Shown here piece after piece: positions 1-8,406 of a stretch of 64,000 nt of DNA. Source of the DNA: a virus. The position numbers were made by a program, and so were the translations under genes. The notes beneath the pieces were generated by a model. That model was given only the letters and a program-made list of their open reading frames with translations, did no database searches and had not been told where the DNA came from. The stretch spans positions 1 to 64,000 of the IMG/VR virus record IMGVR_UViG_3300034418_011473. One strand, written 5' to 3'. Position 1 is the first letter of the stretch; each line of letters begins with the position of its first letter.

Positions 1-20
1 TAGATTAAAAAAGGATTATA

Positions 21-431
21 ATGATAAAGTATCTAAAATTAATGGTATGTCTCACAATGAGCTTACCACTTTTTTCTCAAACCGCTACGGATACTGATTC
101 TTTAATTAGTATTCCTACAGGTTATGCTCGTCAAATTGCTGGTGAGCTTACTTTATATGATTTTTGCAAACAAGAAAGGGATTCATTAAAAGTAGAAATT
201 AATGATTTAAACTCTACTATATCTCTAAACCAGGTTTTACTAGAAGAATATAAACTTACCACCGACTCCTTATTTAAGGTGAATAAAGAAATTCTTAATC
301 AAACTTCTGCTTTACAGGTAGAAGTTACAAACAAAGAAGAAAAAATTACTAAATTAAGAAATACCCGTAATTTTACATTTTTAACTACTATTTTAACGGC
401 TGTGCTTCCTGTTATATTAAAAAGTGAGTGA
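21..431 (+). CDS. Secreted/inner-membrane coiled-coil protein, possibly lysis-related
   Basis: A 136-residue protein of unknown function. Residues 1-20 look like a signal peptide or membrane anchor ending in LPLFSQ, a style common in Flavobacteriia. Residues about 50-112 are heptad-like and rich in Lys, Glu and Leu (coiled coil). Residues about 117-133 form a hydrophobic C-terminal segment. The layout (envelope targeting, coiled coil, second hydrophobic segment) recalls spanin or lysis accessory proteins, but no family is recognised. The start is preceded by AAAGGA at about 10 nt, one of few purine-rich ribosome sites in the window. Its 3' end overlaps the terminase gene by 8 nt, so the two are probably translationally coupled. 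Confidence 0.6.
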   Translation: MIKYLKLMVCLTMSLPLFSQTATDTDSLISIPTGYARQIAGELTLYDFCKQERDSLKVEINDLNSTISLNQVLLEEYKLTTDSLFKVNKEILNQTSALQVEVTNKEEKITKLRNTRNFTFLTTILTAVLPVILKSE

Positions 432-1995
432 TTTAAAACAAATAATAAGGCAAGAATATTTAAAGTGTGCTCAAGATCCTGTACACTTTATGAAAAAATA
501 CTGTATGATTCAACATCCACAAAGGGGTAGAATCAACTTTCATTTATATCCTTTCCAAGAAAAAGTTTTACACTTATTCCAAGATAATCCTTATTCAATT
601 ATACTTAAGTCTCGTCAGTTAGGTATATCTACTTTATCAGCAGGATATTCCTTATGGTTAATGATTTTCCATAAGGATAAAAATATACTTTGTATAGCTA
701 CTAAACAGGAAACTGCTAAAAATATGGTTACAAAGGTTAAATTTATGTATGAAAATTTACCTTCGTGGCTTAAAGTAGATTATGAAGAAAATAATAAACT
801 AACTCTTCGATTAGCAAACGGCTCCCAAATCAAAGCAACTTCAGCATCAAGTGATGCAGGTAGATCCGAAGCAGTTTCTCTTCTACTAATTGATGAGGCT
901 GCTTTTATTGAAAATATTGGTGAGATATGGGCTTCAGCTCAACAAACCCTTGCTACTGGGGGTGGGTGTATAGCACTATCTACTCCTTACGGTACAGGTA
1001 ATTGGTTCCATCAAACATGGGTTAGAGCTGAAGCTAATGAAAACGAATTTTTACCCATTAAATTGCCTTGGTTTGTTCACCCTGAACGAGACCAAACATG
1101 GAGAGATAGGCAAGATGAATTACTAGGAGACCCTAGAATGGCAGCACAAGAATGTGACTGTGATTTTAGCACTTCGGGCGATATAGTATTCTACCCAGAA
1201 TATATTGAATTTATAGAAAAATCAACAGTAAGAGAACCACTTGAAAGACGAGGAGTAGATCAAAATTTATGGATTTGGGAACCTGCTGATTATACTAGAC
1301 AATATCTAATATCAGCTGACGTAGCTAGAGGGGATGGTAAAGATTATTCTGCATTTCATATTTTTGATTTAGTAAATGCCACCCAAGTAGGTGAATATAA
1401 AGGACAAGTATCAACCAAAGATTTTGGTAATATACTTACAGCAATAGCAACTGAATACAATAATGCTTTGTTAGTAGTAGAAAATGCTAATATAGGGTGG
1501 AGTACTATTCAAACTATAATTGAACGTAATTATCCTAATCTTTATTATTCACCTAAATCAGACGCAGTAAGTGTAGATTCATACCTACAGAATTATGAAA
1601 ATAATTCAAGTATGACTGCAGGATTTACAATGTCAACTAGGACTCGTCCTATGGTCATTGGTAAATTTCAAGAATATGTTGCTGATAAAGGAGTTACTAT
1701 TCAATCAAAACGTTTAGTAGAAGAGATGAAAACGTTTATTTGGAAACATGGTAGAGCAGAAGCTCAAACGGGTTATAATGATGATTTAGTAATGAGCTTT
1801 GGTATCGGCTTATATGTACGAGATACTGCACTTAAATTTAGACAACACGGAGTAGATGTCACAAAAGCAGCTTTAGGTTCTTTTCATAAAACAACAACTA
1901 ATTACCAAGGAGCTTATTTCTCTACAGGACAAGATAATCCTTACCATATGGATAATGGAAAAGGAGGAACTGAGGACTTTAGTTGGCTTTTGTAA
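424..1995 (+). CDS. gp17: Terminase large subunit (T4 gp17-like)
   Basis: The DNA-packaging motor ATPase and nuclease, 523 residues, docking on the portal to fill proheads and cut the concatemer. The N-terminal ATPase has a Walker A-like KSRQLGIST at residues 62-70 and Walker B LLLIDEAA at 153-160 with its catalytic Glu. The C-terminal RNase H-fold nuclease has an ISADVARGDGKDYSA block (Asp299), an acidic VVEN block (Glu353) and NDDLVMS (Asp453/454), matching the T4 gp17 metal-binding acids. Length is near the usual 520-610. The start is GTG, inside the end of the upstream gene. No small terminase is recognisable nearby; in T4 gene 16 lies directly upstream, so it may be divergent or outside the window. 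Confidence 0.96.
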   Translation: MSDLKQIIRQEYLKCAQDPVHFMKKYCMIQHPQRGRINFHLYPFQEKVLHLFQDNPYSIILKSRQLGISTLSAGYSLWLMIFHKDKNILCIATKQETAKNMVTKVKFMYENLPSWLKVDYEENNKLTLRLANGSQIKATSASSDAGRSEAVSLLLIDEAAFIENIGEIWASAQQTLATGGGCIALSTPYGTGNWFHQTWVRAEANENEFLPIKLPWFVHPERDQTWRDRQDELLGDPRMAAQECDCDFSTSGDIVFYPEYIEFIEKSTVREPLERRGVDQNLWIWEPADYTRQYLISADVARGDGKDYSAFHIFDLVNATQVGEYKGQVSTKDFGNILTAIATEYNNALLVVENANIGWSTIQTIIERNYPNLYYSPKSDAVSVDSYLQNYENNSSMTAGFTMSTRTRPMVIGKFQEYVADKGVTIQSKRLVEEMKTFIWKHGRAEAQTGYNDDLVMSFGIGLYVRDTALKFRQHGVDVTKAALGSFHKTTTNYQGAYFSTGQDNPYHMDNGKGGTEDFSWLL

Positions 1996-2002
1996 TATTT
2001 AT
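1995..2002 (+). promoter_or_regulatory. ATATTTAT late-element candidate before portal gene
   Basis: Exact ATATTTAT; 17 nt separate it from the portal ATG. It overlaps the last base of the terminase stop codon. Confidence 0.5.
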
Positions 2003-2019
2003 TCATATATTAATATACT

Positions 2020-3924
2020 ATGGCTGATACTAGCGTATTTACAAGACTAAAAAGATTATTTTCTACGGATGTATTAATTCGTAATGTTGGCGGTAACAAG
2101 CTTAAAGTATTAGACTTTAGTAACTACCAACAAACTGGACAAGTTGAAACCAATTCAATGGTTGATAGGTATAATCGTTTATATACTACTAACCAAGCCC
2201 CCATATACAATCCAGCATTAAATTATCAAACTTTAAGAACCCAATTATATTCTGATTATGAAGCAATGGATACTGATGCTATCATTGCTTCCTCTTTAGA
2301 TATATTAGCTGATGAATCTACCCTTAAAAATGCTATGGGTGAGGTTCTCCAAATTAAATCCCCAGACGAAAATTTACAGAAAATTCTATACAATCTTTTT
2401 TATGATGTTTTAAATATAGAATTTAATCTTTGGATGTGGATTCGCCAAATGTGTAAGTATGGTGATTTTTTCCTAAAGTTAGAAATTGCAGATCAGTTTG
2501 GTGTTTATAATGTAATCCCTTACACTGCATATAATATTGTTAGAGAAGAAAAAATTAGTGAATCTAACAACCATCAAGTAGAAGTTAAATTTAAATTTGA
2601 CCCTGATGGTTTAAGTGGAGGTGGAGAATATGGTGGTTATTTTGGCGGTTTGCAAAGTGCAGGAGGTAATACAAAAAGTAGAGCTATCTATTTTGACAAC
2701 TATGAAATCGCTCACTTTAGACTTTTATCAGATGTAAATTATCTTCCATATGGTAGAAGTTATATAGAACCCGCACGTAAATTATTTAAACAATATGTGT
2801 TAATGGAGGATGCTATGTTGGTACACAGAATTGTACGTGCTCCTGAAAAGCGTATTTTTTATATAAATGTAGGTGCTATCCCACCTGCTGAGGTAGAAAA
2901 CTTTATGCAAAAGACTATCTCAAAAATGAAACGTACTCCTTATGTTGACCAACAGACGGGAGATTACAACTTAAAATATAATATGCAAAACCTCTTAGAA
3001 GATTTTTATATCCCACTTAGAGGTAATGATGCTTCAACTAAAATAGAAACAACACCTGGCTTACAGTATGATGGTATAACAGATGTTGAATACTTAAGAG
3101 ATAAATTATTTGCGGCATTAAAAGTTCCCAAGGCATTCCTAGGATATGCTGAAGATGTAGAAGGTAAAGCTACATTAGCTTCTATGGACATTAGATTTGC
3201 TCGTACAGTAGAACGCATCCAACGAATTATCCTCTCAGAATTATACAAAATTGCGGTTGTACACCTTTATACACAAGGGTATGATGGTGATGATTTGGTT
3301 AATTTCGAACTTAATTTAACTACTCCTTCAATTATCTATGACCAAGAAAGAGTAGTATTAATGAAAGAAAAGATGGAATTGGCTACTCAAATGATGGAGT
3401 CTAAATTATTCCCTTCTGACTTTGTTTACGATCATATCTTCCACTTTAGTGAAGATGAATATACTGAATTTAGAGATTTAGTTAATGAGGATGCTAAACG
3501 TACATTCCGCAATACTCAAATTGAATCTGAAGGAAATGATCCACAAGAAACAGGACAATCATATGGTACCCCACATGATTTAGCTTCATTATATGGTAAA
3601 GGTAGATACTATGACGAACCAGACAATGTGCCTGCTGGATATGATGAAAAATTAGGACGTCCTGAAGAAAAAGTTTCTAATATTAATACACAAGATAGTA
3701 ACTTTGGTAAAGATAGATTGGGTGCAAAACGAATGAAGGATACTGATAAAAATGATTCTGATTCAATACGTCCTACATATAAAGGAGGTTCTCCTATGGC
3801 TTTAGAAGCTAAAACCACTTATTTACAAAATAAAGATATGCTTAAAAGGATTCCAATAAATCGCAAACAGCTAGTATTTGAGCAAGATGAGTCGCTATTA
3901 GATGAAGGTAATTTAAAGGAATAA
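2020..3924 (+). CDS. gp20: Portal vertex protein (T4 gp20-like)
   Basis: Dodecameric portal protein of the head, the channel for DNA packaging and the attachment point for neck proteins. 634 residues against 524 in T4 gp20; the extra length is mostly a hydrophilic C-terminal tail from about residue 510, rich in Asp, Gly and Lys. Recognisable blocks are the early segment describing DPA-type helices (YEAMDTDAIIASSLDILADE), the Gly-rich stretch around residue 200, and the long-helix block ending LGYAEDVEGKATLASMDIRF, which resembles T4-like portals in the region that forms the channel stem and clip. It follows the terminase, as expected for interacting partners, and has its own ATATTTAT element. 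Confidence 0.95.
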   Translation: MADTSVFTRLKRLFSTDVLIRNVGGNKLKVLDFSNYQQTGQVETNSMVDRYNRLYTTNQAPIYNPALNYQTLRTQLYSDYEAMDTDAIIASSLDILADESTLKNAMGEVLQIKSPDENLQKILYNLFYDVLNIEFNLWMWIRQMCKYGDFFLKLEIADQFGVYNVIPYTAYNIVREEKISESNNHQVEVKFKFDPDGLSGGGEYGGYFGGLQSAGGNTKSRAIYFDNYEIAHFRLLSDVNYLPYGRSYIEPARKLFKQYVLMEDAMLVHRIVRAPEKRIFYINVGAIPPAEVENFMQKTISKMKRTPYVDQQTGDYNLKYNMQNLLEDFYIPLRGNDASTKIETTPGLQYDGITDVEYLRDKLFAALKVPKAFLGYAEDVEGKATLASMDIRFARTVERIQRIILSELYKIAVVHLYTQGYDGDDLVNFELNLTTPSIIYDQERVVLMKEKMELATQMMESKLFPSDFVYDHIFHFSEDEYTEFRDLVNEDAKRTFRNTQIESEGNDPQETGQSYGTPHDLASLYGKGRYYDEPDNVPAGYDEKLGRPEEKVSNINTQDSNFGKDRLGAKRMKDTDKNDSDSIRPTYKGGSPMALEAKTTYLQNKDMLKRIPINRKQLVFEQDESLLDEGNLKE

Positions 3925-3934
3925 GAAATTTTAT

Positions 3935-3942
3935 ATATTTAT
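3935..3942 (+). promoter_or_regulatory. ATATTTAT late-element candidate
   Basis: Exact ATATTTAT in the gap after the portal gene; 14 nt separate it from the next ATG. Confidence 0.5.
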
Positions 3943-3956
3943 AAAAAAGCCTATCA

Positions 3957-4814
3957 ATGAGAATCAAACATTCTAAGTATAAAAATACGGGCCTTTTATT
4001 TGAGCTTTTAGTAAGACAAATAACTGCTGACACTTTGTCTAGTGGTGAGTCTGCTTCTCTTAATATTTTAAAAAAAGCATTTGCTAAAACTGAATTAGGG
4101 AAGGAATATAAACTATACGAATCATTATTTAAGAATAAGAATTTAAGTGAAGGTAAAGCAGATATTACCTTAAATACTATATTAGAAGCAACTCGTAAAT
4201 TAAATAGAAGTGCCTTAAGAAGGGAAAAATATAATCTAATTAACGAAATCCGTAAACATTATAATTTAGAGGAATTTTTTAAACACCAAGTTCCTAACTA
4301 TAAGGGATATGCTTCTTTCTATAAACTAATAGAAATTTACAATTCAGATAAATTATCTGAAACCGATGAAATTATTTCTAATAAGGTAACAATATTAGAA
4401 TACCTTACGGAACGTCCTATTAGTGAAAAGAAAGTAAAACAGGATTTAGTAGAGGAATTTAGTAAGTACGATAAGGATTTAAGAATTCTTACTTACAAAG
4501 TAATGCTTGAAAAATTTAATGGTAAGTATTCTAATTTAAACAAAGGTCAAAAAGAAATACTTAAAGAATTTATCAATTCAATTGATAATACCCCTCGTTT
4601 AAAGGAAATTTACAACACTAAAATTGTTGAAGTAAAAAATACTTTAACTTTACAAGCCAAAAAAGTAAAAGACGAAGCTACTAAAATTAAATTATTAGAA
4701 GTAGTTAAATTACTTAAAGAATTAGATAAAGGTTCTAAAATTAATAACGATGATTTAATTAATCTTCTTCAATATTATTCTTTAACTGAAGAAGTAGCTA
4801 AAGTAATTAAATAA
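3957..4814 (+). CDS. Conserved-looking head-region protein of unknown function
   Basis: 285 residues, strongly basic and helical, with Lys/Leu/Glu-rich heptads after residue 150. No known domain is recognised. It lies between portal and prohead protease, the place occupied in T4 by genes 67 and 68 (prohead core), so a role in prohead assembly or a portal-associated initiator is possible by position only. Its stop codon overlaps the next start (TAATG), implying coupled translation with the following gene. Confidence 0.85.
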   Translation: MRIKHSKYKNTGLLFELLVRQITADTLSSGESASLNILKKAFAKTELGKEYKLYESLFKNKNLSEGKADITLNTILEATRKLNRSALRREKYNLINEIRKHYNLEEFFKHQVPNYKGYASFYKLIEIYNSDKLSETDEIISNKVTILEYLTERPISEKKVKQDLVEEFSKYDKDLRILTYKVMLEKFNGKYSNLNKGQKEILKEFINSIDNTPRLKEIYNTKIVEVKNTLTLQAKKVKDEATKIKLLEVVKLLKELDKGSKINNDDLINLLQYYSLTEEVAKVIK

Positions 4815-5350
4815 TGGCACAAACTATCAAACCTAAAGATTTAAACCCAGATTTTATTAAAAAAATTGAAGATACTTACGGAAAGGTTGATATGAAAAAT
4901 GATTTTTTTAGCCCCGATTTATCAACTTATTATAAAACAAATCCTAGTCTAAAAAAACCAGGTAGTGAAAGAACAGGAACTTGGCAGGACGTTATAGATC
5001 TCCCTACTTTTAATAAATTATTTTCGGATTTAGGTAATGCTAGAAATACTGCTAAAGGTTTAAAAACTAAAAAAGAATTAAGAAACGATACTGAGTTTCA
5101 AGCCCAAGCAGATAATGTAATAGATACTTTTAATTCATTTAGAACGTTCTTTAGAACAAATTATCCTGATCAGTATGCTATGGCTAAAAGAACAGTAAAA
5201 GAAACTATGGGTATGGCTTATAATACCCCTTACGCATTTGGTAAGGCTAATACCTCACAATATACATCAATAGGTTATAAACCAGTTAATCAAAAAGCTC
5301 TTAGAAAGAAATCTAAGGGGATGGATTATGTAGATTTATACAAAGATTAA
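4814..5350 (+). CDS. Hypothetical head-region protein
   Basis: 178 residues, basic, soluble, no signal or membrane segment. The C-terminus (residues 130-178) is Tyr-, Lys- and Gly-rich with little predicted order. No family is recognised. It starts inside the stop codon of the preceding gene (TAATG), so the two products are probably made in step. Location between portal and protease suggests a head or prohead role, inferred from position only. Confidence 0.82.
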   Translation: MAQTIKPKDLNPDFIKKIEDTYGKVDMKNDFFSPDLSTYYKTNPSLKKPGSERTGTWQDVIDLPTFNKLFSDLGNARNTAKGLKTKKELRNDTEFQAQADNVIDTFNSFRTFFRTNYPDQYAMAKRTVKETMGMAYNTPYAFGKANTSQYTSIGYKPVNQKALRKKSKGMDYVDLYKD

Positions 5351-5357
5351 TATTTAT
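5350..5357 (+). promoter_or_regulatory. ATATTTAT late-element candidate, very close to start
   Basis: Exact ATATTTAT overlapping the upstream stop codon; only 4 nt separate it from the next ATG. Confidence 0.5.
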
Positions 5358-5361
5358 TAAT

Positions 5362-6606
5362 ATGACAAGCGAAATTATATATAAATTCCAAGAATTTTTA
5401 GCTGAAGCAGCTAAAGCAGAAGAAAAGAAGACTACTAAAGAAGTCAATGAAAAAGAAACTGCTGGCTACGATTATAAAGACAAAAAGAATCTAAACAACC
5501 AAATCTTTGACCAGTATATTAATGGTTTAAGGGTTGAAATGGAAAAAGATCCTAAATTAACTATAGATGAAGCAAGAGAAGTAGTAGCTAAAAATTTAGA
5601 AAAAGATCCTATTTTTTATACTAAAAATGCTGCTTTTAAAGTAGATGGTTTAGGATACGAAGAATTAAAACAACAAGAAGAACCTAAGGGTAAATATAAA
5701 TCCTCCGGCTACGGAGACTTAAAAGAAAATGATATGAAAGAATTAAATAATTTTAAAAATTTTTTATTAACAGAAGAAGAATTCCAAGTTGATCCTAAAA
5801 AACATCCCTATGTAAATGTTGAATACGAAATGGAGGATGGAAAATTAGCCCAAGTTGTTAAAGTTAAAGGTAATGATTTAATTTTTCAAGCAATGCAAGG
5901 TGGGAAGACTTATTATATGTCCAAACCAACCTTCGATCAGGATCTTAAAAAGGGGTCAATTAAAGTTAACCCTGAAGATATAAAAAAAAGTCTCAATGGT
6001 AACCCTAAATCTGCCCTTGATACACCCAATTTTGTATGGAGTGGTTTTAAAGAACCAAAACTATCAGAATCTACTACTTCAGATAAATTAAAAGAATTAT
6101 TAGAAGAAGCTGTAGCTGGTATTCCCTCTATTGGAAATCCTTTTGCTAATCGTAAAAAAGAAGCTTATGAAAATAGCTTTGAAGCCTTTTTAGCAGAAGA
6201 AAATAAAGGAACTATTAATGACCCTAAAGGCTCTACAGCCCACGGTAACATTGCTGAAGAAGATGATATGAAAGAAGGTGAAGCTGCTTATGAATATGAA
6301 AAAGGCAAATCAGCAGGTGAAAAGGAAGAAAAGAAAAAAATGAAAAAGGAAGGCAGAATGAAAATGTCTGAAGTCCTTAAAGAAGCAGAGCGTTTAGGTG
6401 AGATTGCTCGTAAAAAAGTAGAATCTAAAATTTACGAAAGAGCAATCGAAGAAAGAAAAAGAGCAATGTCCATCAACGAAGATGAATCTCTCTCAGAATT
6501 CATTAATCAGGAAGCTATTAAAGAAGTTGAAAAAGAAATCAAGGAATTAGAAAAAAAGTTGATGGAAGTAATAGCTGATAAAAATACTATGACTGGAGGA
6601 AAATGA
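5362..6606 (+). CDS. Putative prohead core/scaffold-associated protein
   Basis: 414 residues, highly charged (Lys and Glu) with long helical C-terminal stretches. A short motif recurs: FQEFLAEA near residue 10, FKNFLLTEEE near 130 and FEAFLAEEN near 273, with a weaker LSEFINQEA near 378. T4 prohead protease gp21 cuts after Glu in (L/I)-x-E, so the LAE copies would be candidate processing sites. Together with its place directly before gp21 this points to a core protein destroyed or trimmed during maturation, analogous to T4 gp67/gp68. No sequence family is recognised. It overlaps gp21 by the 4-nt ATGA. Confidence 0.8.
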   Translation: MTSEIIYKFQEFLAEAAKAEEKKTTKEVNEKETAGYDYKDKKNLNNQIFDQYINGLRVEMEKDPKLTIDEAREVVAKNLEKDPIFYTKNAAFKVDGLGYEELKQQEEPKGKYKSSGYGDLKENDMKELNNFKNFLLTEEEFQVDPKKHPYVNVEYEMEDGKLAQVVKVKGNDLIFQAMQGGKTYYMSKPTFDQDLKKGSIKVNPEDIKKSLNGNPKSALDTPNFVWSGFKEPKLSESTTSDKLKELLEEAVAGIPSIGNPFANRKKEAYENSFEAFLAEENKGTINDPKGSTAHGNIAEEDDMKEGEAAYEYEKGKSAGEKEEKKKMKKEGRMKMSEVLKEAERLGEIARKKVESKIYERAIEERKRAMSINEDESLSEFINQEAIKEVEKEIKELEKKLMEVIADKNTMTGGK

Positions 6607-7220
6607 GACAAACCCTCATAGATACTCAACTTTTTAGGCTTTCACCTCAAGCAATTACCGAAGCGGTTAAGACCGAAAATGGTAACTTAATTGTTGAGGG
6701 TAAATTACAATCTGCTGAAACTCAAAACGGTAATGGTAGATCTTACCCTAAAGAAATTTTAGCTAGAGAAGTTGAAAACTATAAAAAAGGCCCAATAGCA
6801 GAAAATAGAGCATTAGGTGAATTAGACCATCCTGATTCTTCTATTATTAATCTCAAAAATGTTTCACATAATATTAAAGACGTTTGGTGGGATGGGGATC
6901 ACGTAATGGGTAAAATTGAAATATTACCAACCCCCTCAGGCAACATATTAAAAGAGTTATTTAAAAACGGAATTACAGTAGGTGTATCTTCTAGAGGAAT
7001 GGGTAGTTTAAAACCTGGTTCTAATGGAGTACAAGAAGTACAAGATGATTTCGAATTGTTATGTTGGGATTTTGTATCAACCCCTTCTACACCAGGTGCT
7101 TATGTTCATCCTATAAGCGAAGGATTAGATTCTTCTGCTACGGTTACTAATGAGTACTATAAAATAAACGAAATAATTACTGAAATATTATGTAACAACG
7201 GACAGTGTCCAATTATATAA
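6603..7220 (+). CDS. gp21: Prohead core protease (T4 gp21-like)
   Basis: Serine protease that degrades the scaffold core and trims head proteins during capsid maturation. 205 residues, close to T4 gp21 (212). The herpesvirus-assemblin-like fold is indicated by GRSYPKEIL at residues 45-53, the catalytic His76 in GELDHPDS, and Ser130 in GVSSRGMGS, followed by LLCWDFVSTPS at 152-162. It starts within the ATGA overlap with the preceding core-like gene and is followed by a strong terminator, so it closes its operon. The last residues, after an Ile-rich segment, include a short Cys-containing tail of unknown meaning. Confidence 0.95.
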   Translation: MRQTLIDTQLFRLSPQAITEAVKTENGNLIVEGKLQSAETQNGNGRSYPKEILAREVENYKKGPIAENRALGELDHPDSSIINLKNVSHNIKDVWWDGDHVMGKIEILPTPSGNILKELFKNGITVGVSSRGMGSLKPGSNGVQEVQDDFELLCWDFVSTPSTPGAYVHPISEGLDSSATVTNEYYKINEIITEILCNNGQCPII

Positions 7221-7246
7221 AACTTACCCCCTCGGTGTAAAGGAAG

Positions 7247-7279
7247 GAGAGATGCAAAAAATTGCATCTCTCTTTTTTT
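7247..7279 (+). terminator. Intrinsic terminator after prohead protease
   Basis: An 11-bp perfect stem (7247-7257 with 7262-7272) with an AAAA loop, followed directly by seven T residues. It separates the gp21 operon from the scaffold/capsid operon. Confidence 0.9.
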
Positions 7280-7283
7280 CTAT

Positions 7284-7291
7284 ATATTTAT
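7284..7291 (+). promoter_or_regulatory. ATATTTAT late-element candidate for scaffold/capsid operon
   Basis: Exact ATATTTAT directly after the terminator T-run. Unlike other copies it is 100 nt from the next ATG, leaving a long leader. Confidence 0.55.
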
Positions 7292-7391
7292 CGCAAGAAT
7301 GTGTCGTCAGTCTATACGGTACTTTAATTATTATTAATCACTATTACGCTTTTACAGAATAAGCGTACTTTCCCAAAAAAATTTAGGAACA
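7292..7391 (+). promoter_or_regulatory. Long 5' leader of scaffold/capsid operon with hairpin
   Basis: A 100-nt untranslated stretch between the ATATTTAT element and the gp22 start. It contains a 7-bp hairpin (7345-7351 with 7361-7367, 9-nt loop) followed by an A-run before the start. It is the only long leader in the window and precedes the most highly expressed genes. Confidence 0.4.
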
Positions 7392-8381
7392 ATGGCAAAC
7401 AGAGATTTGTTAGCAGACGCTATTGCTGATGCAAAAGCAGTCAAAGAAGTCGCTATCGCTAATGCGAAAGCCGCTTTAGAAGAAGCTTTCACACCTCATC
7501 TTAAGGACATGCTTGCTCAAAAAATCAATGAAATGGAAGATATGGACGAAGAGTTAGATCTTACAGAAGTTGATAAAGACAAGATGGATGAAGAGAAGGA
7601 GATGGATGAAGGTTATGGTAAGGAATCCATGGATGAAATGGAAGACATGGATGAAGAACTCGATTTAGATGAAATTCTAGCCGAGTTAGAACTCGAAGAG
7701 GGTGAAGAAATCGACGAAGTCGAGGAAATGGATGAAGCTAAGGACGAAATGGACGAAGCTGAAGACATGGACGAAGCTGAAGAAGAAATCAACCTCGAAG
7801 ATATGAGTGAAGAAGAGTTAAAAGACATGATCGAAGATGTTATCGAAGACATGGTTGCTTCTGGTGAACTCGAAGCTGGTGGAGACCCCGTTGAAATGGT
7901 AGATGATGAAGAGGAAGAAGAAGAAGGAGGAGAAGAAATGGAAATGGATGTCGAAGCAAGTGAAGAAGAAGTTGAATTAGAAGAAGAAAAAGTTGATGAA
8001 GAAAAAGAAAAGATGGAAGAGGAATTAGCAGAAGCTAAAGCTGCTATTAGACAATTACGTTCTGATCTTAATGAAGTTAACTTACTTAACTCTAAATTAC
8101 TCTACACTAACAAGATTTTCAGAGGTAAAAACCTCACAGAAAATCAGAAAATTAAAGTTTTGAAGGCTTTTGATAAGGCCGAAACAGTAAAAGAAGCTAA
8201 ATCTATCTTTGAAACTCTTAATGAAAACTTAGTTGCTAAGTCTACTAAGTCTAACATTAGAGAATCATTTGGTATGGCTTCTAAGCCTGCGGGCGTTGCT
8301 CCAAAGCGTAATTTGAATGAAGGTATTGTTCAAGAAGATGCTATGGTAGCACGCTTTAAAAAATTAGCAGGTATTAATTAA
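7392..8381 (+). CDS. gp22: Prohead scaffolding core protein (T4 gp22-like)
   Basis: The major internal scaffold of the prohead, removed by gp21. 329 residues against 269 in T4. The N-terminus (residues 1-45) is an Ala-rich amphipathic helix, DAIADAKAVKEVAIANAKAALEEAF, typical of gp22 proteins. Residues about 45-215 are an extreme acidic low-complexity tract built of Glu, Asp and Met with repeated MDE units. Residues 215-329 return to an ordinary helical sequence ending VARFKKLAGI, the usual gp22 tail. It lies directly between protease and capsid genes. The reverse strand is open across the acidic tract only as a shadow. Confidence 0.92.
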   Translation: MANRDLLADAIADAKAVKEVAIANAKAALEEAFTPHLKDMLAQKINEMEDMDEELDLTEVDKDKMDEEKEMDEGYGKESMDEMEDMDEELDLDEILAELELEEGEEIDEVEEMDEAKDEMDEAEDMDEAEEEINLEDMSEEELKDMIEDVIEDMVASGELEAGGDPVEMVDDEEEEEEGGEEMEMDVEASEEEVELEEEKVDEEKEKMEEELAEAKAAIRQLRSDLNEVNLLNSKLLYTNKIFRGKNLTENQKIKVLKAFDKAETVKEAKSIFETLNENLVAKSTKSNIRESFGMASKPAGVAPKRNLNEGIVQEDAMVARFKKLAGIN

Positions 8382-8406
8382 TTTTTAACTTTAAAAACAA
8401 AACAAA

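Noticed and set aside
7201-7391. Possible tRNA or small RNA in the largest gene gap
   Set aside because: Explained by terminator, ATATTTAT element and leader hairpin; no cloverleaf.
7613-7852. Antisense Ser-rich frame over the scaffold gene
   Set aside because: Shadow of GAA/GAT-rich acidic codons, which read as Ser/Ile codons on the other strand.
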